Positions 16,971 through 25,382 of a DNA stretch of 64,000 bases are shown in pieces. The translations under genes and the position numbers were made by a program. Origin of the DNA: Ignavibacteria bacterium (GTDB lineage: Bacteria; Bacteroidota; Ignavibacteria; Ignavibacteriales; SURF-24); NCBI GenBank assembly GCA_025612245.1, contig JAAXKQ010000003.1, positions 364,977 through 428,976 on the forward strand, written 5' to 3'. Each line of letters begins with the position of its first letter. The stretch's first letter is position 1. The notes below the pieces were generated by a model. That model made no database searches. It was not told where the DNA came from and saw nothing but the letters and a program-made list of their open reading frames with translations.

Positions 16971-17405
16971 TTATGACAATTTTATTTCTTTTTCGTTGAC
17001 GGGTTTCGGATTGATCTTTTCCATTTTGACCATCAGTGTACCGTCCTCGAATTTTGCGTCAACTTTATCAGAATCTACCTCAACAGGCAGCGTAAAACTT
17101 CTGGTAAAAGTGCCGTATGTCCTCTCGTTCCTGTAGAAATTTTTATCCTTCTGCTCTTCGACTCTCCTCTTTTCACCCTTGAGTGTAAGAATATTGTCGT
17201 GGAGCGTTATCTTTAAGTCCTCTTTCCGGATTCCCGGCAGCTCGGCTTCAACATAAAGATGTGTGTCATCTTCTGAAATGTCTATCCTCGGACTGAAAGC
17301 GCCCGAAAGATCCATACCGAATCCCGGAAAGTCTTCAAAGTATCTCTGAATACGGCTGCTGAAATTTTCCAACTCTTTCAAAGGTTCAAATTTCATGATT
17401 GACAT
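16971..17405 (-). CDS. Small heat-shock protein Hsp20 (alpha-crystallin family), first gene of the chaperone operon
   Basis: This 144-residue holdase has the alpha-crystallin domain from about residue 38. It contains HLYVEAELPGIRKEDLKITLHDNILTLKGEK and LPVEVDSDKVDAKFEDGTLMVKM, with a C-terminal KEIKLS tail. The N-terminal arm ERIQ-like segment (FSSRIQRYFEDFPGFGMD) is typical of the bacterial class A type. AGGAGG sits eight bases before the ATG. dnaK follows in the same direction, and the gene has a sigma-54 type element in its leader. It differs clearly from the other Hsp20 in the window, so this is not a recent duplication. Confidence 0.94.
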   Translation of the reverse strand: MSIMKFEPLKELENFSSRIQRYFEDFPGFGMDLSGAFSPRIDISEDDTHLYVEAELPGIRKEDLKITLHDNILTLKGEKRRVEEQKDKNFYRNERTYGTFTRSFTLPVEVDSDKVDAKFEDGTLMVKMEKINPKPVNEKEIKLS

Positions 17406-17440
17406 ATTCTAATCCTCCTTTTTTATTTCTACGCTATTAG

Positions 17441-17460
17441 ATGTACAAGCTCCGTGCCAA
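17441..17460 (-). promoter_or_regulatory. Sigma-54 (RpoN) type -24/-12 promoter of the hsp20-dnaK operon
   Basis: The minus strand reads TTGGCACGGAGCTTGTA. This matches the RpoN consensus TGGCACG-N4-TTGCA at all positions except a T for C in the -12 GC. The -24 GG and the -12 G are the required ten bases apart. The predicted start near 17433 gives a leader of about 28 bases that contains the AGGAGG site. The upstream palindromes stand where enhancer-binding activators usually bind. No rpoN gene is in the window to confirm. Confidence 0.65.
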
Positions 17461-17523
17461 ACTAATTTTCTGCAAAAACAGCGCCTTTTTGCGCTTTAGA
17501 ATTCTTCTCCTTTTTCCAGGTAC

Positions 17524-17574
17524 GACAAATTGTCAGAAATTCCGTCAATTTGTCGCTTATGATGACAAATTGTC
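17524..17574. promoter_or_regulatory. Three phased 11-bp palindromes, candidate activator or repressor sites
   Basis: GACAAATTGTC occurs at 17524-17534 and 17564-17574, and the near-identical GTCAATTTGTC at 17544-17554. The start-to-start spacing is exactly 20 bp twice, about two helical turns. They lie about 90-140 bp upstream of the predicted sigma-54 start site. They are not CIRCE (TTAGCACTC) or HAIR elements. I see no other copy in the window. Confidence 0.65.
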
Positions 17575-17593
17575 AGATTTCGTGCACGCTTAC

Positions 17594-17623
17594 AAAAAAA
17601 ACAGTCCTGGAATTATTGGACTG
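17594..17623 (-). terminator. Orphan minus-strand terminator-like hairpin upstream of the chaperone operon
   Basis: CAGTCC / GGACTG with a ten-base loop is followed on the minus strand by eight T residues. No minus-strand gene lies upstream for almost 3 kb, so it would stop antisense transcription from the birA side, or end a short unannotated RNA. Confidence 0.6.
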
Positions 17624-17730
17624 ATCAGTGCTCCATGAAAAGAAAAAGAGCTGCAGGCTAAAGGTATAATAATTGAATTTTTATTTCTCCCCTGCAATTG
17701 CTAAATTTGTGGAAATAATCGAGGTAGAAT

Positions 17731-18504
17731 TTGTTCAATTTTGAAAATTTTGAGATAAAGCTGGATACCGATGTAATCGGCAGAAACTTTATCTATTGCG
17801 AGGAAGTGGAATCTACAAATGCCGAACTCCTCAATGAAGAAAACGGCATTGACATAGACGGAACCGTGCTGCTTGCCGAAAAACAAAATAACGGCAAGGG
17901 CAGAAAGGACAGGAAATGGTACAGCGCAAAGGATCAGAACCTGACTTTTTCAATTCTCCTGAAAAGGAAAATTAGTGAAAGGAAGGTCAACCTGGTCAAC
18001 TTTGCAGCAGCTCTTGCAGTCTCCTATACACTGGAAAACCTGTTCCAGATAAGGGTTAACCTCAAATGGCCGAATGACGTTTTAATCGGCCACTCAAAAA
18101 TTTCCGGAATTCTTATTGAATCCACTATCAGGGGTAGCAAGATCAATAAGCTGGTAATAGGAATAGGCTTTAACGTTAACCAGATTGCCTTCCAGGGAAG
18201 CTATATCATACCCCCTACTTCAATCCGCAAAGAGCTCAACCAGGAAGTCGACAGAGAAAGAGTTTTAAGCGACCTGCTGAATAACTTCGAGGACCTCCTG
18301 AACCGGGTGGACGAGAACCCAGAAGGTGTACTTAACGACTGGAAAGACCGCTGCCGGATGCTTGGCGAGAAGATCATGATACAGGATGAGAATTATTCAA
18401 AAAGCGGAATCTTTGAAGACGTCGATGAACAGGGATTTCTCATGCTCAGAACGGACAGGGATACCGTGGAAAAGATCCATTTCGGGGATGTGAGCCTGCG
18501 CTGA
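17731..18504 (+). CDS. birA: Biotin--[acetyl-CoA-carboxylase] ligase
   Basis: This enzyme activates biotin as biotinyl-AMP and attaches it to carboxylase carrier protein. The 257-residue protein has EEVESTNAELL, GKGRKDRKWYS (about 55-65, the adenylate-binding GRGRRGR-type loop) and KWPNDVLIGHSKISGIL. It lacks the N-terminal helix-turn-helix of E. coli BirA, so it is a class I ligase and not a repressor. The start is TTG at 17731 with GAGG upstream. coaX starts one base after its stop. Confidence 0.94.
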   Translation: MFNFENFEIKLDTDVIGRNFIYCEEVESTNAELLNEENGIDIDGTVLLAEKQNNGKGRKDRKWYSAKDQNLTFSILLKRKISERKVNLVNFAAALAVSYTLENLFQIRVNLKWPNDVLIGHSKISGILIESTIRGSKINKLVIGIGFNVNQIAFQGSYIIPPTSIRKELNQEVDRERVLSDLLNNFEDLLNRVDENPEGVLNDWKDRCRMLGEKIMIQDENYSKSGIFEDVDEQGFLMLRTDRDTVEKIHFGDVSLR

Positions 18505-18505
18505 T

Positions 18506-19276
18506 ATGATCCTTGCATGCGACATAGGTAACTCCAGGATCAAATTTGCACTATATGATCTTTCCGGACTCAGGGAGCTTAAAATAAGCTCCCACGACCT
18601 TCTGCCCATGGACTGGTTCAAGTCGCGTGACATTACAAGCGTTGCCATTTCTTCTGTTGTGCCTTCTGTTACAGCCCAGCTCTACATATACTTTTCAAGG
18701 GAATTTAACATAAAGCCGTTTGTAATTACTCACCAGTCACTTTTCAACCTTAAAATCGATTATGAGACCCCGCAGTCGCTCGGCATCGACAGGATCTGTT
18801 CGGCCGAAGGCGCTTTTGCGCTTTTTAAGGCGTCACCCGAATTCAGCGGCTATAACGACAGGTCATTCATTATTACCGTTGATATGGGAACCGCAACCAC
18901 GGTCAATATTGTAAAGTACAACGGGGTCTTTGCCGGAGGCATCATTATGCCGGGCATATTTACGATGGCCGCCTCACTTAAAGTTAATACGGCACAGCTT
19001 CCCGAAATTTCAATTGAAGGCGACTACAGGGATTTTATAGGGAAAAATACGCGTTCATCAATTGCAAGCGGAATACTCAATTCCACGCTGAGCCTGATTG
19101 ACAGCTCCATATGCTACCTGAAAAGCCGCATGGGAGCCGAGGTAATAAAACTCTACACTACGGGCGGAAACGCGGCACTTGTAGACAAGCACATGAAATA
19201 TGAACACGTTATGGTTGAAGACCTCGTACTCAGGGGGGTTAAATCAGTTTTTGAAAGGAATGTAACTCTTGGTTAA
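18506..19276 (+). CDS. coaX: Type III pantothenate kinase
   Basis: This enzyme catalyses the first step of coenzyme A synthesis and belongs to the acetate/sugar kinase-Hsc70-actin fold. The 256-residue protein has ACDIGNSRIKFALYD (phosphate-binding, residues 4-18), SLGIDRICSAEGAFA, VDMGTATTVNIV and FAGGIIMPG. The length is typical of CoaX. It is tightly packed with birA upstream and overlaps the cysteine desulfurase by eight bases. birA-coaX adjacency is common in bacteria. Confidence 0.95.
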   Translation: MILACDIGNSRIKFALYDLSGLRELKISSHDLLPMDWFKSRDITSVAISSVVPSVTAQLYIYFSREFNIKPFVITHQSLFNLKIDYETPQSLGIDRICSAEGAFALFKASPEFSGYNDRSFIITVDMGTATTVNIVKYNGVFAGGIIMPGIFTMAASLKVNTAQLPEISIEGDYRDFIGKNTRSSIASGILNSTLSLIDSSICYLKSRMGAEVIKLYTTGGNAALVDKHMKYEHVMVEDLVLRGVKSVFERNVTLG

Positions 19277-20432
19277 GAAAGTTTATTTTGACAATGCAGC
19301 CTCTACCCCGCTCCACCCCAAAGTGCTGGAGAAAATGCTTCCATACTTGAGCGAATACTTCGGAAATCCTTCCTCTATACACGAGGCGGGAAGAAAGGTG
19401 CGCGTTGCAATTGAAGAGGCAAGAGAAGTCGTTGCAGGCTTCATTAATGCAGACCCCGCCGAGATATATTTCGTTTCAGGCGGAACAGAGGCAAACAACT
19501 TCCCATTGTTCGGAATTGCAAAAACAGAATTTCAGGAATCGGGCAAAAGAGGCATAGTTTCGAGTAAAACGGAACATCACTGCGTACTGGAATCCCTCGA
19601 CGAGCTTTCAAGGCAGGGCTTTGAGACCATTTTATCCGATGTTAGGTCAGATAGCTCTCTTGAGACTGAAAAAGTAAAGTCTCTTTTATGTGCCGGGAAG
19701 ACTTCTCTTCTTTCAGTCATCCACGCCAACAATGAAACCGGAACAATTAACGACATCAAAGCTATGGCTGAACTGGCGCATGAAAGCAAGGCCTGGTTCC
19801 ACAGCGACGCCGTACAGTCATTCGGGAAAGTGCCAATTGACGTAAAAGCCTTGGGCGTTGACGCCCTTTCGTTTTCTTCTCACAAGATCAACGGCCCTAA
19901 AGGCGCCGGAGCAGCTTTTGTAAAAAGCGGAACGCCCTTATCCCCCCTCATTTTCGGGGGCTCGCAGGAGCGCAACAGGCGCGGAGGCACGGAAAATCCT
20001 GCGGCAATTATCGGGTTTGCCGAAGCAATTAAAATTTCTTCGGAACTGATGGAACAAAACTTTGAAGTAGTCCGAAACCTGAGGAGTAAGTTTGTTGAAG
20101 GGCTTTTTTCAATGGACCCCGTGGGAATTGAAATAAATGGCGGAAACGACGTAATTCCTTACGTGCTTAGCGTAACCTTCAGGCATGAATACTATAACTC
20201 CGATGCCGAGGCGATGCTAATTTACCTGGACATAAACGGCGTTGCGGCCTCTAACGGCGCCGCCTGCACCTCGGGAACACTCAAACCCTCGCACGTCATT
20301 CTTTCCATGGGAAAGACAATTGAAGAGGCAAGAGGAACGCTCAGGTTCTCATTCGGCTCACAGAACACGCCTGAAGAAGTGGAATATGCGCTGGAAATCC
20401 TGCAAAAGCTGACGCTGAAATTTAGAAAATAA
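19269..20432 (+). CDS. Cysteine desulfurase (NifS/IscS family)
   Basis: This PLP enzyme removes sulfur from cysteine for Fe-S cluster, thiamine or tRNA thiolation pathways. The 387-residue protein has YFDNAASTPLHPKV at its start, GGTEANNFPLFG, ANNETGTIN, PLP lysine K206 in SFSSHKINGPKGAG, and the catalytic cysteine (about 334) in NGAACTSGTLKPSHVI. The start is TTG at 19269, overlapping the coaX stop. No iscU or other assembly gene is adjacent, so the acceptor is unknown. Confidence 0.94.
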   Translation: MVKKVYFDNAASTPLHPKVLEKMLPYLSEYFGNPSSIHEAGRKVRVAIEEAREVVAGFINADPAEIYFVSGGTEANNFPLFGIAKTEFQESGKRGIVSSKTEHHCVLESLDELSRQGFETILSDVRSDSSLETEKVKSLLCAGKTSLLSVIHANNETGTINDIKAMAELAHESKAWFHSDAVQSFGKVPIDVKALGVDALSFSSHKINGPKGAGAAFVKSGTPLSPLIFGGSQERNRRGGTENPAAIIGFAEAIKISSELMEQNFEVVRNLRSKFVEGLFSMDPVGIEINGGNDVIPYVLSVTFRHEYYNSDAEAMLIYLDINGVAASNGAACTSGTLKPSHVILSMGKTIEEARGTLRFSFGSQNTPEEVEYALEILQKLTLKFRK

Positions 20433-20486
20433 TAAACAGCATTAAAGCTTAGCTGATTAAAGAAAGCCAGCTACACACGGAGAAGG

Positions 20487-20517
20487 GGCCGGACTTTATT
20501 GCTGATAAAACCCGGCC
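20487..20517. terminator. Hairpin in the convergent gap between cysteine desulfurase and rfbB
   Basis: GGCCGG / CCGGCC closes a longer stem with an inner TTTAT / ATAAA pairing and a TGCTG loop. It sits in the 118-base convergent gap. There is no clear T-run on either side, so bidirectional termination is likely but not certain. Confidence 0.45.
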
Positions 20518-20550
20518 AACACTTTCCAATAAAACCGTAGCTTATTTAGT

Positions 20551-21564
20551 CTACCTATTCCCGTAGAGACTTTCATAATACTTCTGGTATTCACCTGAAA
20601 TGATGCTCTTCCACCATGACTCATTTTCCTTGTACCACTCTATCGTGCGGCAGATTGCTTCATCAAACCTGTAGGAGGGCTCCCAGCCGAGCTCGGTCCT
20701 GATCTTGGTTGAATCGATTGCATAACGCCTGTCGTGCCCCGGGCGGTCCTTTACGTACTCGATGAGCTCTTCACCTTTGCCAAGGTTTTTTAAGATGAGC
20801 TTTACGATATCAATATTTGTCATCTCCTGGCTGGCGCCGATGTTGTAGACTTCCCCGGTTCTTCCCTTTTCAAATACCAGGTCAATTGCCCTGTTGTGGT
20901 CAATTACATAGATCCAGTCGCGTACATTCATACCGTCGCCATAGACAGGGAGCTTTTTGTTATTCATGCAGTTGAGAATCATAAGAGGAATGAGTTTCTC
21001 TGGGAACTGGTACGGCCCGTAATTATTAGAGCACCTGGTTACAACTACAGGAAGCCCGAAAGTATGATAGAAGGCAAGAGCCATCATATCGGCTGAAGCC
21101 TTGCTGGATGAATAAGGGCTGTTTGGCGAAAGGGGTGTCTTTTCCGTAAAAAGCCCTTCTTTTCCAAGACTGCCGTAAACTTCATCGGTTGAAACCTGCA
21201 GAAATTTCTCTGCCTTAAACCTTCTTGCAGCCTCAAGCAGCACGTTTGTCCCAATGACGTTCGTCCTGAAGAAAATCTCGGACCCAAGTATGGATCTGTC
21301 CACGTGGCTTTCGGCAGCAAAGTTAATTACATACTTTATTGAGTAGTGCTGGAATATATGGTCCACCAGTTCAGCATTTGTAATGTCACCTTTAACAAAG
21401 CTATAGTTCTTCCTGCCTTCAGACTCCTTCAGGTTCTCGAGGTTACCCGCGTAGGTAAGTTTATCGAGATTGATGATGTTGTAATCATCCCTTGTTCTGA
21501 GTATGTGGTTAATAAAGTTGCTGCCAATAAACCCGGCTCCGCCAGTAACTAAAATGTTTTTCAT
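20551..21564 (-). CDS. rfbB: dTDP-glucose 4,6-dehydratase
   Basis: This NAD-dependent SDR enzyme makes dTDP-4-keto-6-deoxyglucose, the precursor of dTDP-rhamnose and other deoxysugars for O-antigen. The 337-residue protein has TGGAGFIGSNF (7-17), the catalytic TDE triad part in VSTDEVYGSLG (126-128), YSSSK (151-155) and SNNYGPYQFPEKLIP. The other rml genes (rfbA, rfbC, rfbD) are not next to it. The barrel-like gene is only eight bases upstream. Confidence 0.95.
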   Translation of the reverse strand: MKNILVTGGAGFIGSNFINHILRTRDDYNIINLDKLTYAGNLENLKESEGRKNYSFVKGDITNAELVDHIFQHYSIKYVINFAAESHVDRSILGSEIFFRTNVIGTNVLLEAARRFKAEKFLQVSTDEVYGSLGKEGLFTEKTPLSPNSPYSSSKASADMMALAFYHTFGLPVVVTRCSNNYGPYQFPEKLIPLMILNCMNNKKLPVYGDGMNVRDWIYVIDHNRAIDLVFEKGRTGEVYNIGASQEMTNIDIVKLILKNLGKGEELIEYVKDRPGHDRRYAIDSTKIRTELGWEPSYRFDEAICRTIEWYKENESWWKSIISGEYQKYYESLYGNR

Positions 21565-21572
21565 AAGTCTTC

Positions 21573-22304
21573 TTAATAGTTAAAAAATCCAATAAATATT
21601 CCCGCCTGAATAAAAAGCGAATTGCTGTTCAGCTCCTTGGGGACGTTGGTTAATTCCTGATCGTTATCCACCTTCCAGTTATTTCCAAGGGCAAAGTTAT
21701 ACCCGGCGCCGAGCCTGATGGCAAAAAAGCGGTAGACCGGTATCTCCACGTTTAATGTTGGCGCCAGCAGGAAATAGCTGTTGGATATCGTCCTGTGCTT
21801 TGTCTGCCCCTGCGCCGAAGTTACGTCCTTCCACGCGTCATCCCAGCTCTCGGGACCCTGGTTTTCGTAAAGCTCAAGTGAGTTACCTCCCCCGCCCAGT
21901 ATCACCCCGGCTGAAACGGCAATATTTTTTATAAACGGCATCGTATACTCGGCCGTAACTCCGCCCATGCCGAGCGAGTATACAGCTTCCCTTCTTTTTC
22001 CGTTGACAAGGGAGGAATTTTTCATGGATCCTCCCAGCCCCATGCCGCCGAGCCTTATGTTTTTAATGATGGCAATGGAAATGAAACCCGTACCACCGGT
22101 AGCAAAAAAGCCGGAAGTAGAAAATTTGCCCACGCCAAAGGATTCCACTTTCTGGTTTATCATCGAAAGATCCGGCACAAACCAGGCAGGCGTAAAACCT
22201 CCTCCTGCGGCAAACTTGGCGTCCCATGCCGTCTCATCCTGCGCATGGATTTGCGCCGTGGAAAGTAAAAATAATATCAATACCGGAACTATGCGCTTAA
22301 TCAT
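21573..22304 (-). CDS. Secreted protein, predicted outer-membrane beta-barrel type, unknown function
   Basis: The 243-residue product starts with a clear signal peptide (KRIVPVLILFLLSTAQIHAQ). The body is glycine-rich with alternating hydrophobic residues (LGGMGLGGSM, YSLGMGGVTAEY, IRLGAGYNFALG) and ends in FIGFFNY, a terminal aromatic typical of outer-membrane barrels. No family is recognised. It precedes rfbB by eight bases, so the two are cotranscribed. Confidence 0.65.
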   Translation of the reverse strand: MIKRIVPVLILFLLSTAQIHAQDETAWDAKFAAGGGFTPAWFVPDLSMINQKVESFGVGKFSTSGFFATGGTGFISIAIIKNIRLGGMGLGGSMKNSSLVNGKRREAVYSLGMGGVTAEYTMPFIKNIAVSAGVILGGGGNSLELYENQGPESWDDAWKDVTSAQGQTKHRTISNSYFLLAPTLNVEIPVYRFFAIRLGAGYNFALGNNWKVDNDQELTNVPKELNSNSLFIQAGIFIGFFNY

Positions 22305-22606
22305 TTTTAGAGCCCGAAAATTGTTGTAAAATTAAGAAAGTGTAGAATAAAACAAAATAACAAAAATTCAAGATTGTTGAAATTACAGGTCCCGCAAAAT
22401 CCCGTTTTTTTGCACACCGGGAAAAACCTGCATTTAAGGGATCAAAATATCGGCTTTGTTTTTGAAGGCAAAAATTCTTATATCTTTATTACTTCAGGTA
22501 CCTTATCTCCCCGGGGCTTTTTTTAAGAAAAGAGTTAACCCGGGGCCGGAAAACATAGGACGGTCACAGTTTTTCGCAAAACTTTAAAATTAGATGGAGA
22601 AAAATA
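22305..22606. other. Divergent promoter region between the barrel gene and the TonB receptor
   Basis: This 302-base region has no gene. It is A/T-rich, with a long hairpin (22509-22545) in the presumed leader of the receptor. A possible Bacteroidota-type promoter (TTG, 22 bases, TATCTTTA) lies near 22460-22500 on the plus strand; the match is weak. Confidence 0.45.
22509..22545 (+). promoter_or_regulatory. GC-clamped hairpin in the leader of the TonB-dependent receptor
   Basis: CCCCGGG (22509-22515) pairs with CCCGGGG (22539-22545), with further CTTTT/AAAAG pairing inside. It lies about 60 bases before the start codon. It may be an attenuator, mRNA stabiliser or upstream terminator; the T-run lies in the loop, not after the stem. 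Confidence 0.4.
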
Positions 22607-25366
22607 ATGAAACCGATTTCACTAATTTTAGCTTTTATACTGGCCGTATCCGTAAGACTATCCGCACAGGTATCAACTGCGCAGATAAGCGGGCACGTCT
22701 TCGATGAAAACAAATCTCCTCTGCCAGGAGTTACAATTGTCCTGTTCAACCCCGCAACAAACCGCACGACGGGCACAATGACCAATGAAAGGGGAATTTA
22801 TAACATGGTTGGAGTTCAGCCTGGAAGATATCAGCTCTCGGCTTCTTTTATAGGCTACCACAAGACGACGTCAAATATTCAGCTGACCGTAGGGCAGAAT
22901 GCTGTTGTCGATTTCAATATGGTACCATCCTCTGTCCAGCTGGCACAGGTGGACGTCGTTTCCAATGCCCCAAAGTTTGAGCTCTCCAAGTCCGACATTT
23001 CAACCACGGTAAGAGCCGAGCAGATCATGCAGCTGCCCGCTGAATCGCGTAACGTGCTTAATCTTGCGGGATTGTCGCCGGGTGTTAAGTCTTATTCGCC
23101 CGTAGGAGGCCAGACGCTCCCTTCGGCAGGAGCCGTATCCTCGTACAACTTCCTGAATCTTTACGTTAACGGCGTTGAATGGAAAAGCCTTTATAACGGA
23201 AACATCGTCGGCCTCGGGCAGACCGGTTCACCCCTGGCTCAGGATGCCATACAGGAATTCAAAGTGGTTCTTAATGCTTACGACGCCGAATATACCAGGG
23301 GCGGATCTTTTATAATTTCCGCCATTACCAAGCGCGGATCCAACGATTTCAGGCTGACAAGCTTCGGAACTTTCCAGAATAATTCCTTCCTGGCGCGAGG
23401 TCCTTTCCAGACCAAGGTACCCGACTATAACCGCCAGCAGGCAGGAATTTCAGTCTCGGGCCCCATTGTCCGCGACCAGACTTTCTATGCCGTCACATAC
23501 GAGGTGCAGAACATTAATAACTTTCTGGACGTCATTCCGGGACGTCCAAGCTATAACCCCGAAATCTGGTCCGGCTATGCCGGTACATTCAAGTCACCCA
23601 GAATAAACCACATAGGATCGGTTGCACTTACACATTACCTGGACCAGGATAACGTGCTTGACCTTAACTGGAATTCGCGTTACACGGATGCAAAATTCTA
23701 CTTCGGCGGCAACGTCGCCTATCAGGCAGGCCTTCATGGCACCTATAAAGTCAATGACCTGTCCTTGAGGCATACACACATGTTTACACCCAAGATAATG
23801 AATGAACTGACTCTGCAGTACCTGGCCTGGAGGCACGATGAGCCTACGATAACTTCGGGACCGGCCTATATATACCCGAGCGTTCAGCTTGGGCGTGGAG
23901 ACTTCCCGATACAGCTCAAGGAAGACCACTACGGACTCATAGACCGCTTCACATTCATGACGGGAGACCACGTCTTTAAGGCGGGAGTTGAAGCTAAAAA
24001 CATTCATGCCGCCCCATGGTTCCCATATTATGCACAGGGACAGTTTAACTTCACGACCGACACGAGCAGGCTTCCATACCAGGCTATGATAGGCATCGGA
24101 TCGACAAACCCCAATTCAACCGATGATGCAAGGGGAAAGACAAGCGGCTGGGCGCTGGGAGCTTTCATACAGGATAAGTGGCAGATCTCAGACCGCCTTA
24201 CCATCAACTATGGAGTACGCTGGGATGGCGAGGTTAATATGCTCAATAATGACTATACTGTCCCATGGGTCAACGACACCGCCATTGTAAACCACGTCCC
24301 CTCGAACTTCCTTAACAGGGGGAACAGGAAGAATTCACTCAATAACGTCAGCCCCCGCTTTAGCTTTAACTACGATCTGTTCGGCAACAACCTCACATTC
24401 ATCAGAGGCGGCGCGGGACTTTTCTACGACAGGACCGTTGGCTACCTTGGCTACTTCGAGTGGCTGTATTCCAACTGGCGGATTTATACCATACAGAACC
24501 CAACCACCACCGACGTGAACGCACTCAAGCAGCAGATACTTAGCGGAACAGGTACAACAAAACCGGATCTTTACCTGGTTGACGTTAACATGGATGTCCC
24601 AAGAATCTTTAACTGGTCCGTAGGCTTCAGCCACCAGCTCAGCGAAAACTTTGCCGTTTCAGCCGACTATGTCTGGAAACATTACGACCGTATCTACAAG
24701 TCGTATAATGCCAATTACTATATACCAAGCCTTAAGACAAGGGCAATTAGCAACAACTTCGGCAACATGGACCTTTATTCCAGCATGGGCAAGGCTGAAT
24801 ATTACGGAATTCTCTCTGCCTTAACCTTCCGAAGGGGTGAAATGTTTGCTCAGCTGGCATATACACTCTCCTGGACATACTCACAGAACGACGCAAACAG
24901 CTACGTCCTGAAATCGCTGTACTATATGCAGAGAAGCAACCTCGATGAGCGCCACCGCTTTGTCCTTAACTTCTCTTACGACTTCCCGCTCGGGATCCAG
25001 TTCGGCGGCATTTTTACGCTTGCCAGCCCAACGCCTTTTACCAGGTACTTCGGACAGGACATCAATAACGACAACAGCTTTACTGACGACTGGATAAACG
25101 GACAGCGCTGGGATATTGCCGACCCGCATAAGATCAGGAACTGGTACAAAATGCTCGACGTAAGACTATCGAAATACTTCGACTTTACGGAAACATTCAG
25201 GCTTGGAATTATGTTCGAAGCTTATAACGTGGGCAACTGGTTTAATTCTTCGGGATATTTCGGAAGAATTGAGGATGCAAGCGGAAATCCATTGTTAAAC
25301 TACGGGACCCCGAACGGTACATACATGCCAAGGTCGATGCAGCTGGGCTTCAGATTATATTATTAA
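22607..25366 (+). CDS. TonB-dependent receptor with N-terminal carboxypeptidase-regulatory-like domain
   Basis: This 919-residue outer-membrane protein has a signal peptide ending SVRLSAQ. A CarboxypepD_reg-like beta-sandwich spans about residues 25-110 (ISGHVFDENKSPLPGVTIVLFNP). A plug domain spans about 120-230 (LAQDAIQEFKVVLNAYDAEYTRGGS), followed by a 22-strand-type barrel with many aromatic strands, ending in GFRLYY. The last residue is an aromatic Tyr, as needed for barrel assembly. The architecture resembles the Oar-like family rather than SusC, and no SusD follows. The substrate is unknown; the following gene is a secreted peptidase. A strong terminator follows. Confidence 0.9.
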   Translation: MKPISLILAFILAVSVRLSAQVSTAQISGHVFDENKSPLPGVTIVLFNPATNRTTGTMTNERGIYNMVGVQPGRYQLSASFIGYHKTTSNIQLTVGQNAVVDFNMVPSSVQLAQVDVVSNAPKFELSKSDISTTVRAEQIMQLPAESRNVLNLAGLSPGVKSYSPVGGQTLPSAGAVSSYNFLNLYVNGVEWKSLYNGNIVGLGQTGSPLAQDAIQEFKVVLNAYDAEYTRGGSFIISAITKRGSNDFRLTSFGTFQNNSFLARGPFQTKVPDYNRQQAGISVSGPIVRDQTFYAVTYEVQNINNFLDVIPGRPSYNPEIWSGYAGTFKSPRINHIGSVALTHYLDQDNVLDLNWNSRYTDAKFYFGGNVAYQAGLHGTYKVNDLSLRHTHMFTPKIMNELTLQYLAWRHDEPTITSGPAYIYPSVQLGRGDFPIQLKEDHYGLIDRFTFMTGDHVFKAGVEAKNIHAAPWFPYYAQGQFNFTTDTSRLPYQAMIGIGSTNPNSTDDARGKTSGWALGAFIQDKWQISDRLTINYGVRWDGEVNMLNNDYTVPWVNDTAIVNHVPSNFLNRGNRKNSLNNVSPRFSFNYDLFGNNLTFIRGGAGLFYDRTVGYLGYFEWLYSNWRIYTIQNPTTTDVNALKQQILSGTGTTKPDLYLVDVNMDVPRIFNWSVGFSHQLSENFAVSADYVWKHYDRIYKSYNANYYIPSLKTRAISNNFGNMDLYSSMGKAEYYGILSALTFRRGEMFAQLAYTLSWTYSQNDANSYVLKSLYYMQRSNLDERHRFVLNFSYDFPLGIQFGGIFTLASPTPFTRYFGQDINNDNSFTDDWINGQRWDIADPHKIRNWYKMLDVRLSKYFDFTETFRLGIMFEAYNVGNWFNSSGYFGRIEDASGNPLLNYGTPNGTYMPRSMQLGFRLYY

Positions 25367-25382
25367 AACCCGTTTTTTTAAC

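Larger units (their letters stand above)
17406..17730. other. Divergent regulatory region between the chaperone operon and birA
   Basis: This 325-base gene-free region holds, from left to right, the hsp20 ribosome binding site, a -24/-12 promoter, a small AGCGC/GCGCT stem (17480-17495), three phased palindromes, an orphan minus-strand terminator-like hairpin, and a TATAAT (17665-17670, plus strand) that may serve birA. The birA -35 is poor. Confidence 0.7.

Noticed and set aside
17480..17495. Small AGCGC/GCGCT stem with a following T-rich stretch as a terminator
   Set aside because: The stem has only five pairs and lies upstream of the predicted start site of hsp20, so it has no clear transcript to stop.
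17406..17730. CIRCE or HAIR heat-shock operator
   Set aside because: No TTAGCACTC-N9-GAGTGCTAA or CTTGAGT-N7-ACTCAAG sequence is present; the palindromes have a different core.
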